Shown piece by piece: positions 1 to 6,709 of a stretch of DNA of 14,670 nt. The DNA comes from Terfezia claveryi (lineage: Eukaryota > Ascomycota > Pezizomycetes > Pezizales > Pezizaceae). Numbering within the stretch: the first letter of the stretch is position 1; every line of letters starts with the position of its first letter. The position numbers and the translations under genes were made by a program. The DNA lies in assembly GCA_015179025.1 (NCBI GenBank), contig WHUX01000664.1, positions 1 to 14,670 on the forward strand, read 5' to 3'. Below the pieces are notes generated by a model that saw only the letters and a program-made list of their open reading frames with translations, made no database searches and was not told the DNA's origin.

Positions 1-2
1 TC

Positions 3-314
3 ACACAAATGGGGGACTTTGATGAATGGGCGGGGAAAGCACAAGCCATTGCGGACCTGAACAACTTGTGTCAAGGAAAGCTTATGAGTGCCGAATATGT
101 GGCAAAAGCAAATGGGATTTTTTCGGTACTGGGGGCTGAATATTCTTCGGTACTAGCTACGAAATTTGTTGATGGACTTGAAGATAACCACACCAAAGAT
201 TTGATAGATTCCCAGTTCAATGAGGTTTACAACTTCCCTGAGGTAATCAGAGCATATGCAAAGAGTACCAAAGCCCTCCGGCGAAGGGAAATAGCTTCGC
301 AGAAAACTCAGGAG
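3..314 (+). pseudogene. Outer element gag, 5' part (capsid-like), split by insertion
   Basis: This is the first part of a gag gene whose remainder starts at 6710. The frame is open to the window edge (position 3), so the ATG at 9 need not be the real start. The 104 codons look like a Ty3/gypsy capsid (Retrotrans_gag-like) segment: LCQGKLMSAEYVAKANGIF resembles the usual 'L.QG..s..eY...F..L' pattern, followed by TKFVDGLED, the typical 'F..GL' motif. The last codon pair before the inner element is CAG GAG. Without the insertion and one AGGAG copy the frame runs straight into AAA AAG at 6710, so gag was one reading frame when it was hit. Gag would form the particle shell around the element's RNA. 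The domain call is by motif only. Confidence 0.75.
310..314 (+). repeat. Target-site duplication, left copy (AGGAG)
   Basis: AGGAG immediately precedes the TGTCAC start of the 5' LTR, and the same five bases immediately follow the 3' LTR (6705-6709). Five bases is the usual duplication made by Ty3/gypsy integrases. It fixes both LTR ends and shows that the two LTRs belong to one insertion. Confidence 0.95.
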
Positions 315-807
315 TGTCACAACCGTCCTTTCCTAGCCGGGTTTGAGAGTCAGATGGGATTCCGTCCGACTCTCGTTATTGTTGATTGATATCGTTGTTA
401 TCTCTGTTCCCGAGATAAGGGGTCTCGGGAACCTTATTCCTTCCGGTGGCCTTGGCTAGGAAGGAAGCCTGTATATATAGCTTGCTCTCTCCGCCCTCTC
501 GTTGGATCCCCATCCAACGTCTTGTATATCCAATACAGGGCCTTGTTTCTCTCCACGTTGGTGCATCTCCCTTGTGCACCTCCTTGCCTTGCCTCGCCTT
601 GTCTCTGCAGCCCAGCTGCCTCCCTTGACACACGCGGCAACTGCTTCCGCGTGTCTCGTGTCCCTTGCCCTCTGCCTCTCTTGCCTCTTGCCCTTGCCCC
701 CGTCCCAGCCTTCCCCTATCACACACGTAGTGTTCCTACGTGTACGATCTCCTTGTCCACTGCCTAGGCGTACCCCTTGGTCGCCACGTCCCCCGAGCCT
801 CGTTACA
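315..807 (+). repeat. 5' LTR of inner chromovirus
   Basis: Bounded by TGTCAC and GTTACA (TG...CA ends), 493 bp, no indel relative to the 3' LTR. Differences from the 3' copy are eight single transitions. U3 carries a perfect 10-bp inverted repeat (406-415 with 423-432) upstream of the TATA box at 472. The transcribed part carries inverted repeats at 500-507/512-519, 630-637/647-654 and 723-730/736-743, all with 8-bp perfect stems. From about 540 to 720 the + strand is strongly pyrimidine-rich with CCTTGCC-like words. There is no ATG between the TATA region and the gag start at 844. Confidence 0.97.
472..479 (+). promoter_or_regulatory. TATA box in 5' LTR
   Basis: TATATATA inside GTATATATAG, conserved in the 3' LTR at 6369-6376. 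It lies about 40 bp upstream of the segment 512-520 that is complementary to the primer-binding site, so transcription starting near 505-512 would place that segment at the mRNA 5' end. The start site itself is inferred. Confidence 0.7.
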
Positions 808-809
808 CT

Positions 810-818
810 ACGTTGGAT
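810..818 (+). promoter_or_regulatory. Candidate self-priming primer-binding site
   Basis: ACGTTGGAT begins two bases after the LTR end (807) and is the exact reverse complement of ATCCAACGT at 512-520, close to where the mRNA should start. In the Tf1/sushi group of fungal elements the mRNA 5' end folds back and primes minus-strand synthesis instead of a tRNA. The 9-bp match, the two-base gap and the position all fit that mechanism. No good match to a tRNA 3' end was recognised next to the LTR. The mechanism is inferred from position and complementarity. Confidence 0.6.
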
Positions 819-843
819 CCTTTGGACCAACTGGTACGCAGTC

Positions 844-2046
844 ATGTCAGGAGTAGCTCTCCCACCACCCGCCGTCAGGTTCCAGACCTGGAGAAGCTCC
901 CCTATACCCTCAGGCCAGAACGAATTGAATGCCTATCGTCGAGAAATCATCGACATCTTCGAGGCTATGGATGCCATCGGGGCCGAACTCGGCAACAGCC
1001 TGGCCGTGGCTGAACAAAAATTGAGATCCGCCGACGAAGAGATCACGGTCCTCCAGACCCATCTCGACCATCTGAACCTTGCTCTGGCCAACGAACGGAC
1101 TACGGTCCAAAACCTCAGCCGCGCCCTAGGGAACCTTGTAATACCAACAGCAGCCAGTAGCAACAAGACCGAAAGCATTCCAACACCCCCCAAGTTCAAT
1201 GGGAACTGGGTTCACCTACGAGCCTGGAAAAATGCTGTCAATCTCAAGCTGAACGGGGATTCTGCCAGATTCCCGTCAGAACAACATCGACTGGCATACG
1301 TTTTCGCCTTGCTGGAGGGGAAAGCTTGCGACCAGATCCAGCCATATGTCCTCGAAACCGGAATCAAGCTTGACGATATCTCGGCCCTTTTTACAATCCT
1401 GGATAGGGCGTTCGGGGACCCCGATGCCGTTGGCACTGCCAGTAGGGCCCTCCGAGCCCTCAGGCAGAAAAACACCGATCTGTCCACTTATGTGGCAGAA
1501 TTCTCGAGACTGGCAGCGGAGGTCCGATGGAATGACCAGTCCAAACTGGAGCAATTCCAGGAAGGGCTAAATGACGAAATCCAGCAGGCCATGGTCAGCC
1601 TCCCGGAAGCCAAAACCCTTGACGAATTCATTGACCAGGCTTCCCGAGTAGAACAGCGGATGTCCCGGCTCCGCAACCGCCCCACGTACAGGCCAGCACC
1701 CAGTCTCCCACAACCCCAGCATCAGCCACAGCAACACCAACCACAGCAACCGACTCCCAAGCCTGCCCAAGTCCCGGCCTCGGCCAACAAACCCGTGCAC
1801 CCCTCTCTCGTGGCAGGTGGTGCCGCGCCTATGGACCTATCCGCAGGTAGGCCACGGTTAACCCAGGAGGAGAGAGATCGCCGCCGGAATAATGGGCTAT
1901 GCATAGCCTGTGGGAAGGCCGACCACTTCATTGCGGCTTGCCCCCTTCGAAAGAATTGCTCCTTCGCCATCCACGCTATCTCCAATACCCTGGAACCCAG
2001 GATCGTGGAGGTTGACGAGTCGGGAAAAGCCCTGTCCCTTGCCTAG
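844..2046 (+). CDS. gag: Gag polyprotein of inner chromovirus (400 aa)
   Basis: Structural protein that would form the cytoplasmic virus-like particle and package the element RNA. The ATG at 844 is the first ATG after the presumed transcription start; the same frame is open upstream into the LTR, but that part would be untranslated. Residues about 35-90 are Leu/Glu-rich and look like a coiled coil. Residues about 115-285 form a capsid-like (Retrotrans_gag) region. Residues about 285-325 are Pro/Gln-rich. A CCHC zinc knuckle sits at residues 353-366 (CX2CX4HX4C, nt 1900-1941) and would bind RNA. The frame is intact to TAG at 2044-2046. Near its end lies the frameshift signal that would extend a fraction of the products into Pol. 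Confidence 0.93.
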   Translation: MSGVALPPPAVRFQTWRSSPIPSGQNELNAYRREIIDIFEAMDAIGAELGNSLAVAEQKLRSADEEITVLQTHLDHLNLALANERTTVQNLSRALGNLVIPTAASSNKTESIPTPPKFNGNWVHLRAWKNAVNLKLNGDSARFPSEQHRLAYVFALLEGKACDQIQPYVLETGIKLDDISALFTILDRAFGDPDAVGTASRALRALRQKNTDLSTYVAEFSRLAAEVRWNDQSKLEQFQEGLNDEIQQAMVSLPEAKTLDEFIDQASRVEQRMSRLRNRPTYRPAPSLPQPQHQPQQHQPQQPTPKPAQVPASANKPVHPSLVAGGAAPMDLSAGRPRLTQEERDRRRNNGLCIACGKADHFIAACPLRKNCSFAIHAISNTLEPRIVEVDESGKALSLA

Positions 2047-2067
2047 TTACTGACACTAGCAAGGGAC
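2022..2067 (+). promoter_or_regulatory. Gag-pol -1 ribosomal frameshift signal (inner element)
   Basis: Heptamer GGGAAAA at 2022-2028 is read as G GGA AAA in the gag frame, the canonical X XXY YYZ form. Five bases later a stem begins: GTCCCTTGC (2034-2042) pairs perfectly with GCAAGGGAC (2059-2067), and three further pairs follow a bulged C at 2043. The loop is about nine bases. The pol frame is open only from 2016, so any shift must occur in 2016-2046; the heptamer falls in that 31-base window and gives exactly the -1 register of the protease. Activity is inferred, the signal is directly visible. Confidence 0.85.
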
Positions 2068-2750
2068 CTGCCCCAGGCCGCTTACCTTTGTCTTTGTCTG
2101 CATTTTCTGTGTCTTCTGCTTCTTCTGTTGTTGACGAATCTCGCTTGTTCAGCGAGCATTTTGTTGTATCTATCTCCCTCAAAATCAATAATGATAGAAC
2201 AATTACCACGTCAGCACTCATAGATTGCGGAGCCTCAGGAATTGCATTCGTTAACCAGGCCTTTGTCAGTAAATTCTCCATACCCACGTCCAAGCTCAAA
2301 ACCCCCCGTGTTCTGGATGTCATCGACGGTCGACCCATCTCCTCCGGGGATATCACCGATATTGCGTGCGTGCCTGCCCTAGTCGGGGATCACTCCGAGG
2401 CAAACCTCCCAATGTTCGTGACAAAGCTCAAATACCCAATTGTCCTTGGAATCCCCTGGCTTAGAATGCACGATGTATCGGTCAGCTTCGGCTCCTATAC
2501 CCTGCAGTTCAACAGCCAATATTGCAAAAAGCACTGCGGGAACCCAAAGGCCACCATCACTGGGTTGTGTGCCTTGCCTACCCCGATAATCCACCTGACT
2601 CAGGTGGTGCACCTGCCTGCGCACCTCGATGCCAATTCCCCTGTTCCCCCGGTGCCCCCTGTTCCCCCTGTGCCCCCTGTTCCCCCTATGCCCCCTGTTC
2701 CCCCTGTGCCCCTGTTCCCCCTGTGCCCCCTGTTCCCCAAAAGCCTCTGA
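2028..2750 (+). CDS. pol: Pol, aspartic protease segment (inner element), ends in a frameshift mutation
   Basis: First part of Pol, entered by -1 frameshifting from gag; it has no ATG of its own near its start. The retropepsin active site is DCGAS (Asp codon at 2223), with Cys in place of the usual Ser/Thr, a variant seen in fungal Ty3-like proteases. The second retropepsin hallmark, a LGIPWL-type ILG motif, is at about 2447-2464. The enzyme would cut Gag and Pol into mature parts. Residues after about 2643 are VPP repeats. There the true pol frame is lost: an 8-nt unit at 2706-2713 replaces a 9-nt unit, so this frame stops at TGA 2748-2750 while the pol sequence continues in the next register. 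Protease itself appears complete. Confidence 0.85.
   Translation, partial: SPVPCLVTDTSKGPAPGRLPLSLSAFSVSSASSVVDESRLFSEHFVVSISLKINNDRTITTSALIDCGASGIAFVNQAFVSKFSIPTSKLKTPRVLDVIDGRPISSGDITDIACVPALVGDHSEANLPMFVTKLKYPIVLGIPWLRMHDVSVSFGSYTLQFNSQYCKKHCGNPKATITGLCALPTPIIHLTQVVHLPAHLDANSPVPPVPPVPPVPPVPPMPPVPPVPLFPLCPLFPKSL
2643..2740 (+). repeat. 9-bp coding minisatellite (VPP units) between protease and RT
   Basis: About eleven units alternating GTTCCCCCT and GTGCCCCCT, each coding Val-Pro-Pro, with small variants (a unit with CCCCCG at 2643, ATG at 2688). One unit, GTGCCCCT at 2706-2713, has four C instead of five. This single-base loss in a C run moves pol out of frame. The array forms a flexible linker between protease and RT. 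Confidence 0.9.
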
Positions 2751-3061
2751 ACGTTAGCTTCATCGGGGCAGGGGCTTTCGCTTACCTCACCAGGAGGCAC
2801 AAGCTGAAGGCTCATGCCCTGTCCATACACGAGGTGAACCTGGAGATTAATAAGACACGGTCGAAGGAGGAGTGGAAGTCCATGGTACCGGACGAATACC
2901 ACGAATTCATTGACCTGTTCTCGGAGAAGGCCGCAAAAAAGCTCGCACCCCACCGGCCATATGACCATACTATTCCGCTGATAGAGGGTAAGACCCCCCC
3001 CTATGGGCCCCTCTACGGAATGTCCCGGTTGGAGCTGGAAGCTTTGAAGAAATACTTGTAG
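2741..3061 (+). pseudogene. pol: Pol, RT amino-terminal segment (inner element), closed by TAG
   Basis: Continues Pol in the register after the one-base loss at 2709-2712. It holds the linker before RT and the start of RT: LAPHRPYDHTIPLIEGKTPP, then YGPLYGMSRLELEALKKYL, the familiar 'P.r..Y.lsp.El.alk.yi' entry into Ty3/gypsy RT. It is ended by TAG at 3059-3061, where relatives keep a charged or polar residue, and the RT match continues at once in the same frame (ENLNKSFIR, SSSPADAPVLFVKK). The TAG is therefore a nonsense change, most simply CAG to TAG. Programmed readthrough is a weaker alternative, since a stop inside the RT fold has no obvious use. Confidence 0.85.
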
Positions 3062-5998
3062 GAAAACCTCAACAAGAGCTTCATTCGCCACAGCTCCTCA
3101 CCAGCGGATGCCCCGGTGCTTTTCGTGAAGAAATCGGACGGCTCTCTCCGGTTGTGTGTCGATTACCGGGGCCTAAATGAGATAACGGTCAAAAACAGGT
3201 ATCCCTTGCCCCTGATCCAGGAAACGTTGGCTAGGCTCTCCAAGGCGAAATGGTTCACCAAATTGGATCTGCGGGGGGCATACAACCTGGTGCGGATTGC
3301 CGAGGGGGAGGAGTGGAAAACGGCCTTCCGAACTCGTTATGGCCACTTCGAGTACAATGTCATGCCCTTTGGATTGACTAATGCTCCGGCTTCCTTCCAA
3401 CACTTTATCAACGATACCCTGAGGGACTTTCTAGATGTGTTCTGCACGGCTTACCTCGATGATATCTTGATTTATTTAGATACCTTAGCAGAGCACAAGA
3501 TTCATGTCCGGCAGGTGTTGGAGAAACTGGAGCAAGCCGGATTGTACCTCAAGCCTGAGAAATGCGAGTTTCATGTGCAGGAGGTCAAGTATCTGGGGTT
3601 GATTATCACCACGGAAGGCATCCGGATGGACCCTGCCAAAGTTGCCGCAATCCAGGAGTGGGAAACCCCGGCCAATTTGAAGGATGTGCAAGCCTTCCTA
3701 GGATTTGCCAACTTTTACCGCCGGTTCATCCTGGGATACTCAAGGATCGCGGCACCCCTGACAGCCTTGACAAAAACGAAGGCAGAAGCTGGCTCGACGA
3801 CGAAAAAGGCCTTCCAGTGGAATCCAGAAGCCCAATCCGCCTTCCAGAACCTCAAGGAAGCCTTCTGCTCAGCACCGATCCTGGCCCATTTCGACCCAGA
3901 CAGCGAATGTATCGTGGAAACTGATGCCTCCGACTATGTCTCCGCGGGGATATTGTCTCAGTATGTCGATGGAGTCCTTCACCCAGTGGCCTATTTCTCC
4001 AAAAAGCACTCCCCGGCCGAGTGCAACTACGAGATCTACGACAAGGAGCTGATGGCCATCATGCGAGCATTCGAAGAGTGGAGACCACATCTGGAGTCAG
4101 CTAAGGAGATTATCGAGGTGTTGTCCGATCATAAGAACCTTGAGTATTTCACCACTACCAAACTGCTTAACCGACGGCAGGCCAGGTGGTCGGAGTTCTT
4201 ATCTCGGTTCAACTTCAAGATCAAATACCGGCCAGGCAAGGCTGGTGGGAAACCGGACGCCTTGACTAGGAGATCAGGTGACCTCCCTAAGGGGGGGGAT
4301 GAAAGGCTAAAATACCAAAATCAGGTGGTATTGAAGCCCGAAAACCTTGATCTAGTGGCCAATGTTCTTGCTGAGGCTAATGCTGAAGCTGAGGCTAATG
4401 CTGAAGCTGAGGCTAATGCTGAAGCTGAGGCTAATGCTGAAGCTGAGGTTAATGCTGAAGCTGAGGCTAATGCTGAAGCTGAGGCTAATGCTGAAGCTGA
4501 GGCTAATGCTGAAGCGGAGGCTGAGGCGAGAGCTGACCTCCGACAACTAGTGAGACAGGCATATGAGGACGACCCCCTGACTAAGGAAATTATCACTGCA
4601 GTGGCTTCTGGCCAGCGCCGCCACCCCAAGATCTCCCTAGCCGAGTGTACCGTCCAGGAAGGCCTCCTCTACCACCTCGAACGGCTGTATGTGCCGGAAG
4701 GAGAGCTGCGCCTTAGATTGATCAAGGAACACCATGACAGCCTGGCTGCAGGTCACCCTGGAGTGGCCAAAACGTTAGAGCTTCTGGCCAGGGAATACAC
4801 ATGGATTGACCAACGGAAGGACGTGGAGCGGTACGTACGGAACTGCCACGTTTGCAAGCATGCTAAGCCTGTCCGCCACGCTCCTTATGGGACCCTGAAG
4901 CCCCTGGAGATCCCAGACCAGCCTTGGCAACACCTAACCATGGACTTTGTGACTGGGTTGCCGGAGGATTCGGGGTTTAACACTATTCTTATGGTAGTAG
5001 ACCGATTGACCAAAATGAGGCATGTTATACCTTGCCATGATACCTGTTCTGCCCGGGACCTCGCCGGCCTCTACCTCAACCATGTATTCTGCTACCATGG
5101 TCTCCCCAAGTCTGTCATCTCAGACCGCGGCCCCCAATTCGTCTCGGACTTCTGGAAGGTATTCTGCGAGCTTCTGGGAATCAACGTACACCTCTCCACG
5201 GCGTATCACCCCCAAACAGATGGTCAGTCCGAGCGAATGAATGCAATCATGGAGCAGTACCTGAGAGCATACGTCAATTACCAGCAAAACAACTGGGTTT
5301 CGCTGCTGGCAACCTGTGAGTTTGCCGCTAACAACCATTTCTCGGAGTCTCTAAAAACCTCCCCGTTCCTGGCCAATTATGGCTGGCACCCTCGTTTCGT
5401 GGACTCTCTAGCACCTCTGCACAAGGCTAGGGAGAACACCCCAGCTAAGGAGTTCGCCACGGAGATTGCTGAGTTGCACTCCACCCTAAGAGCCGAACTG
5501 GTATATGCTCAAGCTAGGCAAGCGGAGCATTCCAACGGATCACGGTTGCCAGCCCCCAGGTATCAGCCAGGAGATAAGGTGTGGCTCTCCAGCAGGCACT
5601 TCCGGACGGAACGGCCATCTCGCAAGCTCGACCATAAGTTCCTGAGTCCATTCGAGGTGGTGGCCGCTGTGGGCACTCATGCCTATCGATTGAGGTTCCC
5701 CAAAGACATCAAACGACACCCAGTCGTCCATGTCTCCGAGATCGAACCTGCTGCTAGCGACCCTCTCCCTGGCCAGAAACACCCTCCACCTCCCCCCGTG
5801 GTTATCGAAAGTGAGGAGGAATGGGAGGTAGAGGAAGTGCTGGACTCCCGAAGAAGGTATGGGCACCTGCAATATAAGGTCAAATGGCTGGGAGATGAGG
5901 AGACGACCTGGCAACCAGCGGAGGACCTGGAAAACGCACAGGACTTGGTCACCCTGTTCCACCAGCATTACCCCCGGAAGCCTCGCCCCGCCCAATGA
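3062..5998 (+). CDS. pol: Pol, RT-RNase H-integrase-chromodomain segment (inner element)
   Basis: Main enzymatic part of Pol; a first ATG-like codon at 3116 is not a real start because the RT match begins upstream. RT: LDLRGAYNLVRI motif A, MPFGLTNAPASFQ, and catalytic YLDD at 3452-3463. RNase H: TDAS with Asp at 3923-3925, KELMAI and the VLSDHKNL Asp, ending near ADALTRR-like KPDALTRR. A hexapeptide repeat follows (4376-4519). Integrase: HHCC zinc domain (about 4725-4860, CHVC), then DD35E core with Asp 4943, Asp 5123 and Glu 5231, 35 residues between the last two; SPFEVV resembles the GPY/F module. Chromodomain at about 5822-5979 (YKVKWLG, TWQPAEDL). Copies RNA to DNA, degrades the RNA and inserts the DNA. 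This segment is uninterrupted, but it is cut off from gag by the two upstream lesions. Confidence 0.95.
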   Translation, partial: ENLNKSFIRHSSSPADAPVLFVKKSDGSLRLCVDYRGLNEITVKNRYPLPLIQETLARLSKAKWFTKLDLRGAYNLVRIAEGEEWKTAFRTRYGHFEYNVMPFGLTNAPASFQHFINDTLRDFLDVFCTAYLDDILIYLDTLAEHKIHVRQVLEKLEQAGLYLKPEKCEFHVQEVKYLGLIITTEGIRMDPAKVAAIQEWETPANLKDVQAFLGFANFYRRFILGYSRIAAPLTALTKTKAEAGSTTKKAFQWNPEAQSAFQNLKEAFCSAPILAHFDPDSECIVETDASDYVSAGILSQYVDGVLHPVAYFSKKHSPAECNYEIYDKELMAIMRAFEEWRPHLESAKEIIEVLSDHKNLEYFTTTKLLNRRQARWSEFLSRFNFKIKYRPGKAGGKPDALTRRSGDLPKGGDERLKYQNQVVLKPENLDLVANVLAEANAEAEANAEAEANAEAEANAEAEVNAEAEANAEAEANAEAEANAEAEAEARADLRQLVRQAYEDDPLTKEIITAVASGQRRHPKISLAECTVQEGLLYHLERLYVPEGELRLRLIKEHHDSLAAGHPGVAKTLELLAREYTWIDQRKDVERYVRNCHVCKHAKPVRHAPYGTLKPLEIPDQPWQHLTMDFVTGLPEDSGFNTILMVVDRLTKMRHVIPCHDTCSARDLAGLYLNHVFCYHGLPKSVISDRGPQFVSDFWKVFCELLGINVHLSTAYHPQTDGQSERMNAIMEQYLRAYVNYQQNNWVSLLATCEFAANNHFSESLKTSPFLANYGWHPRFVDSLAPLHKARENTPAKEFATEIAELHSTLRAELVYAQARQAEHSNGSRLPAPRYQPGDKVWLSSRHFRTERPSRKLDHKFLSPFEVVAAVGTHAYRLRFPKDIKRHPVVHVSEIEPAASDPLPGQKHPPPPPVVIESEEEWEVEEVLDSRRRYGHLQYKVKWLGDEETTWQPAEDLENAQDLVTLFHQHYPRKPRPAQ
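4286..4302 (+). other. Candidate central polypurine tract
   Basis: CCTAAGGGGGGGGATGA inside the RNase H-integrase linker closely resembles the terminal polypurine tract CCTAAAGGGGGGATAG at 6196-6211. Some LTR elements start plus-strand DNA at a second, internal tract. The similarity is visible; the role is a guess, because it also encodes Lys-Gly-Gly-Asp. Confidence 0.35.
4376..4519 (+). repeat. 18-bp in-frame coding minisatellite, 8 units (ANAEAE)
   Basis: Eight contiguous 18-bp units of GCTAATGCTGAAGCTGAG, coding the hexapeptide ANAEAE, with one unit reading GTT for GCT (4448-4450) and one reading GCG (4514-4516). It lies between RNase H and the integrase zinc domain, so it lengthens an acidic, probably helical linker without disturbing either fold. 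The near-identity of the units points to recent expansion by replication slippage. Confidence 0.95.
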
Positions 5999-6198
5999 TG
6001 TTCTTGTCGTCCTGGAATTGGTTATTAGGGTCGTTTTGTCGCTGTTGTTATTGTCGTTGTTGTTGGGATTATTGTTGGTACGTACTTCCGGCGTTGGGGT
6101 TGTGTTATGGGTTATTGGTTTTAGTCGCCTGTTTTGTTTGTTTGTTTTTGTCTTGCCTTTCGCCTTGTCTTGTCTTTCGTTGCTAGGGCTCCGAGCCT

Positions 6199-6211
6199 AA
6201 AGGGGGGATAG
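6199..6211 (+). promoter_or_regulatory. Polypurine tract
   Basis: AAAGGGGGGATAG directly precedes the 3' LTR start at 6212. It is the expected RNase H-resistant primer for plus-strand synthesis. The preceding 200 bases (5999-6198) are a T-rich 3' untranslated stretch with many TTG/TTA words and no supported gene. Confidence 0.85.
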
Positions 6212-6704
6212 TGTCACAACCGTCCTTTCCTAGCCGGGTTTGAGAGTCAGACGGGATTCTGTCCGACTCTCGTTATTGTTGATTGATATCGTTGTTATCT
6301 CTGTTCCCGAGATAAGGGGTCTCGGGAACCTTATTCCTTCCGGTGGCCTTGGCTAGGAAGGAAGCCTGTATATATAGCTTGCTCTCTCCGCTCTCTCGTT
6401 AGATCCCCATCCAACGTCTTGTATATCCAATACAGGGCCTTGCTTCTCTCCACGTTGGTGCATCTCCCTTGTGCACCTCCTTGCCTTGCCTCGCCTTGTC
6501 TCTGCAGCCCAGCTGCCTCCCTTGACACACGCGGCAACTGCTTCCGCGTGTCTCGTGTCCCTTGCCCTCTGCCTCTCTTGCCTCTTACCCTTGCCCCCGT
6601 CCCAGCCTTCCCCTATCACACACGTAGTGTTCCTACGTGTGCGATCTCCTTGTCCACTGCCTAGGCGTACCCCTTGGTCGCCACGTCCTCCGAGCCTCGT
6701 TACA
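6212..6704 (+). repeat. 3' LTR of inner chromovirus
   Basis: Same length and ends as the 5' LTR. It differs at eight positions, all transitions. The TATA box is at 6369-6376 and the ATCCAACGT segment at 6409-6417 is intact, while the left arm of its small hairpin has one change (GTTAGAT for GTTGGAT). It would supply the polyadenylation signal; none was recognised with confidence. Confidence 0.97.
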
Positions 6705-6709
6705 AGGAG
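6705..6709 (+). repeat. Target-site duplication, right copy (AGGAG)
   Basis: Exact second copy of 310-314, directly after the CA end of the 3' LTR. Confidence 0.95.

Larger units (their letters stand above)
315..6704 (+). mobile_element. Inner Ty3/gypsy chromovirus, nearly complete, inserted in the outer gag
   Basis: A 6390-bp element with LTRs at 315-807 and 6212-6704, primer-binding site at 810, gag at 844-2046, pol at 2028-5998, a short T-rich 3' untranslated stretch (5999-6198) and a polypurine tract at 6199. The domain order PR-RT-RNase H-IN-chromodomain defines a chromovirus of the Ty3/gypsy group. The LTRs have equal length and differ at 8 of 493 sites, so the insertion is fairly young. 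It is not autonomous: pol has a one-base loss in the C run at 2709-2712 and a TAG at 3059-3061. A chromodomain usually targets integration to methylated-histone chromatin, which fits insertion into another dead element. Confidence 0.96.

Noticed and set aside
502..843. Amino-terminal extension of the gag frame into the 5' LTR (apparent ATG-like start at 502)
   Set aside because: It lies at or before the expected transcription start, uses no real ATG before 844, and the sequence is low-complexity LTR leader; the same stretch in the 3' LTR does not lead into gag.
376..845. Open frames on the - strand across the 5' LTR, repeated in the 3' LTR
   Set aside because: They are the reverse of a pyrimidine-rich leader, have no domain, and recur only because the LTR is duplicated.
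832..845. TGGTACGCAG as a tRNA-Met primer-binding site
   Set aside because: It resembles the iMet complement only in the first five bases and starts 24 bases after the LTR, too far; the site at 810 fits better.
2736..2744. CCCAAAA as a second programmed frameshift before the stop at 2748
   Set aside because: In the protease frame it is not in X XXY YYZ phase, and the 8-nt unit at 2706-2713 already explains the register change.
4321..4629. Ala/Ser-rich frame on the - strand and Leu/Met/Lys-rich frame on the + strand
   Set aside because: Both are other-frame readings of the 18-bp ANAEAE minisatellite.
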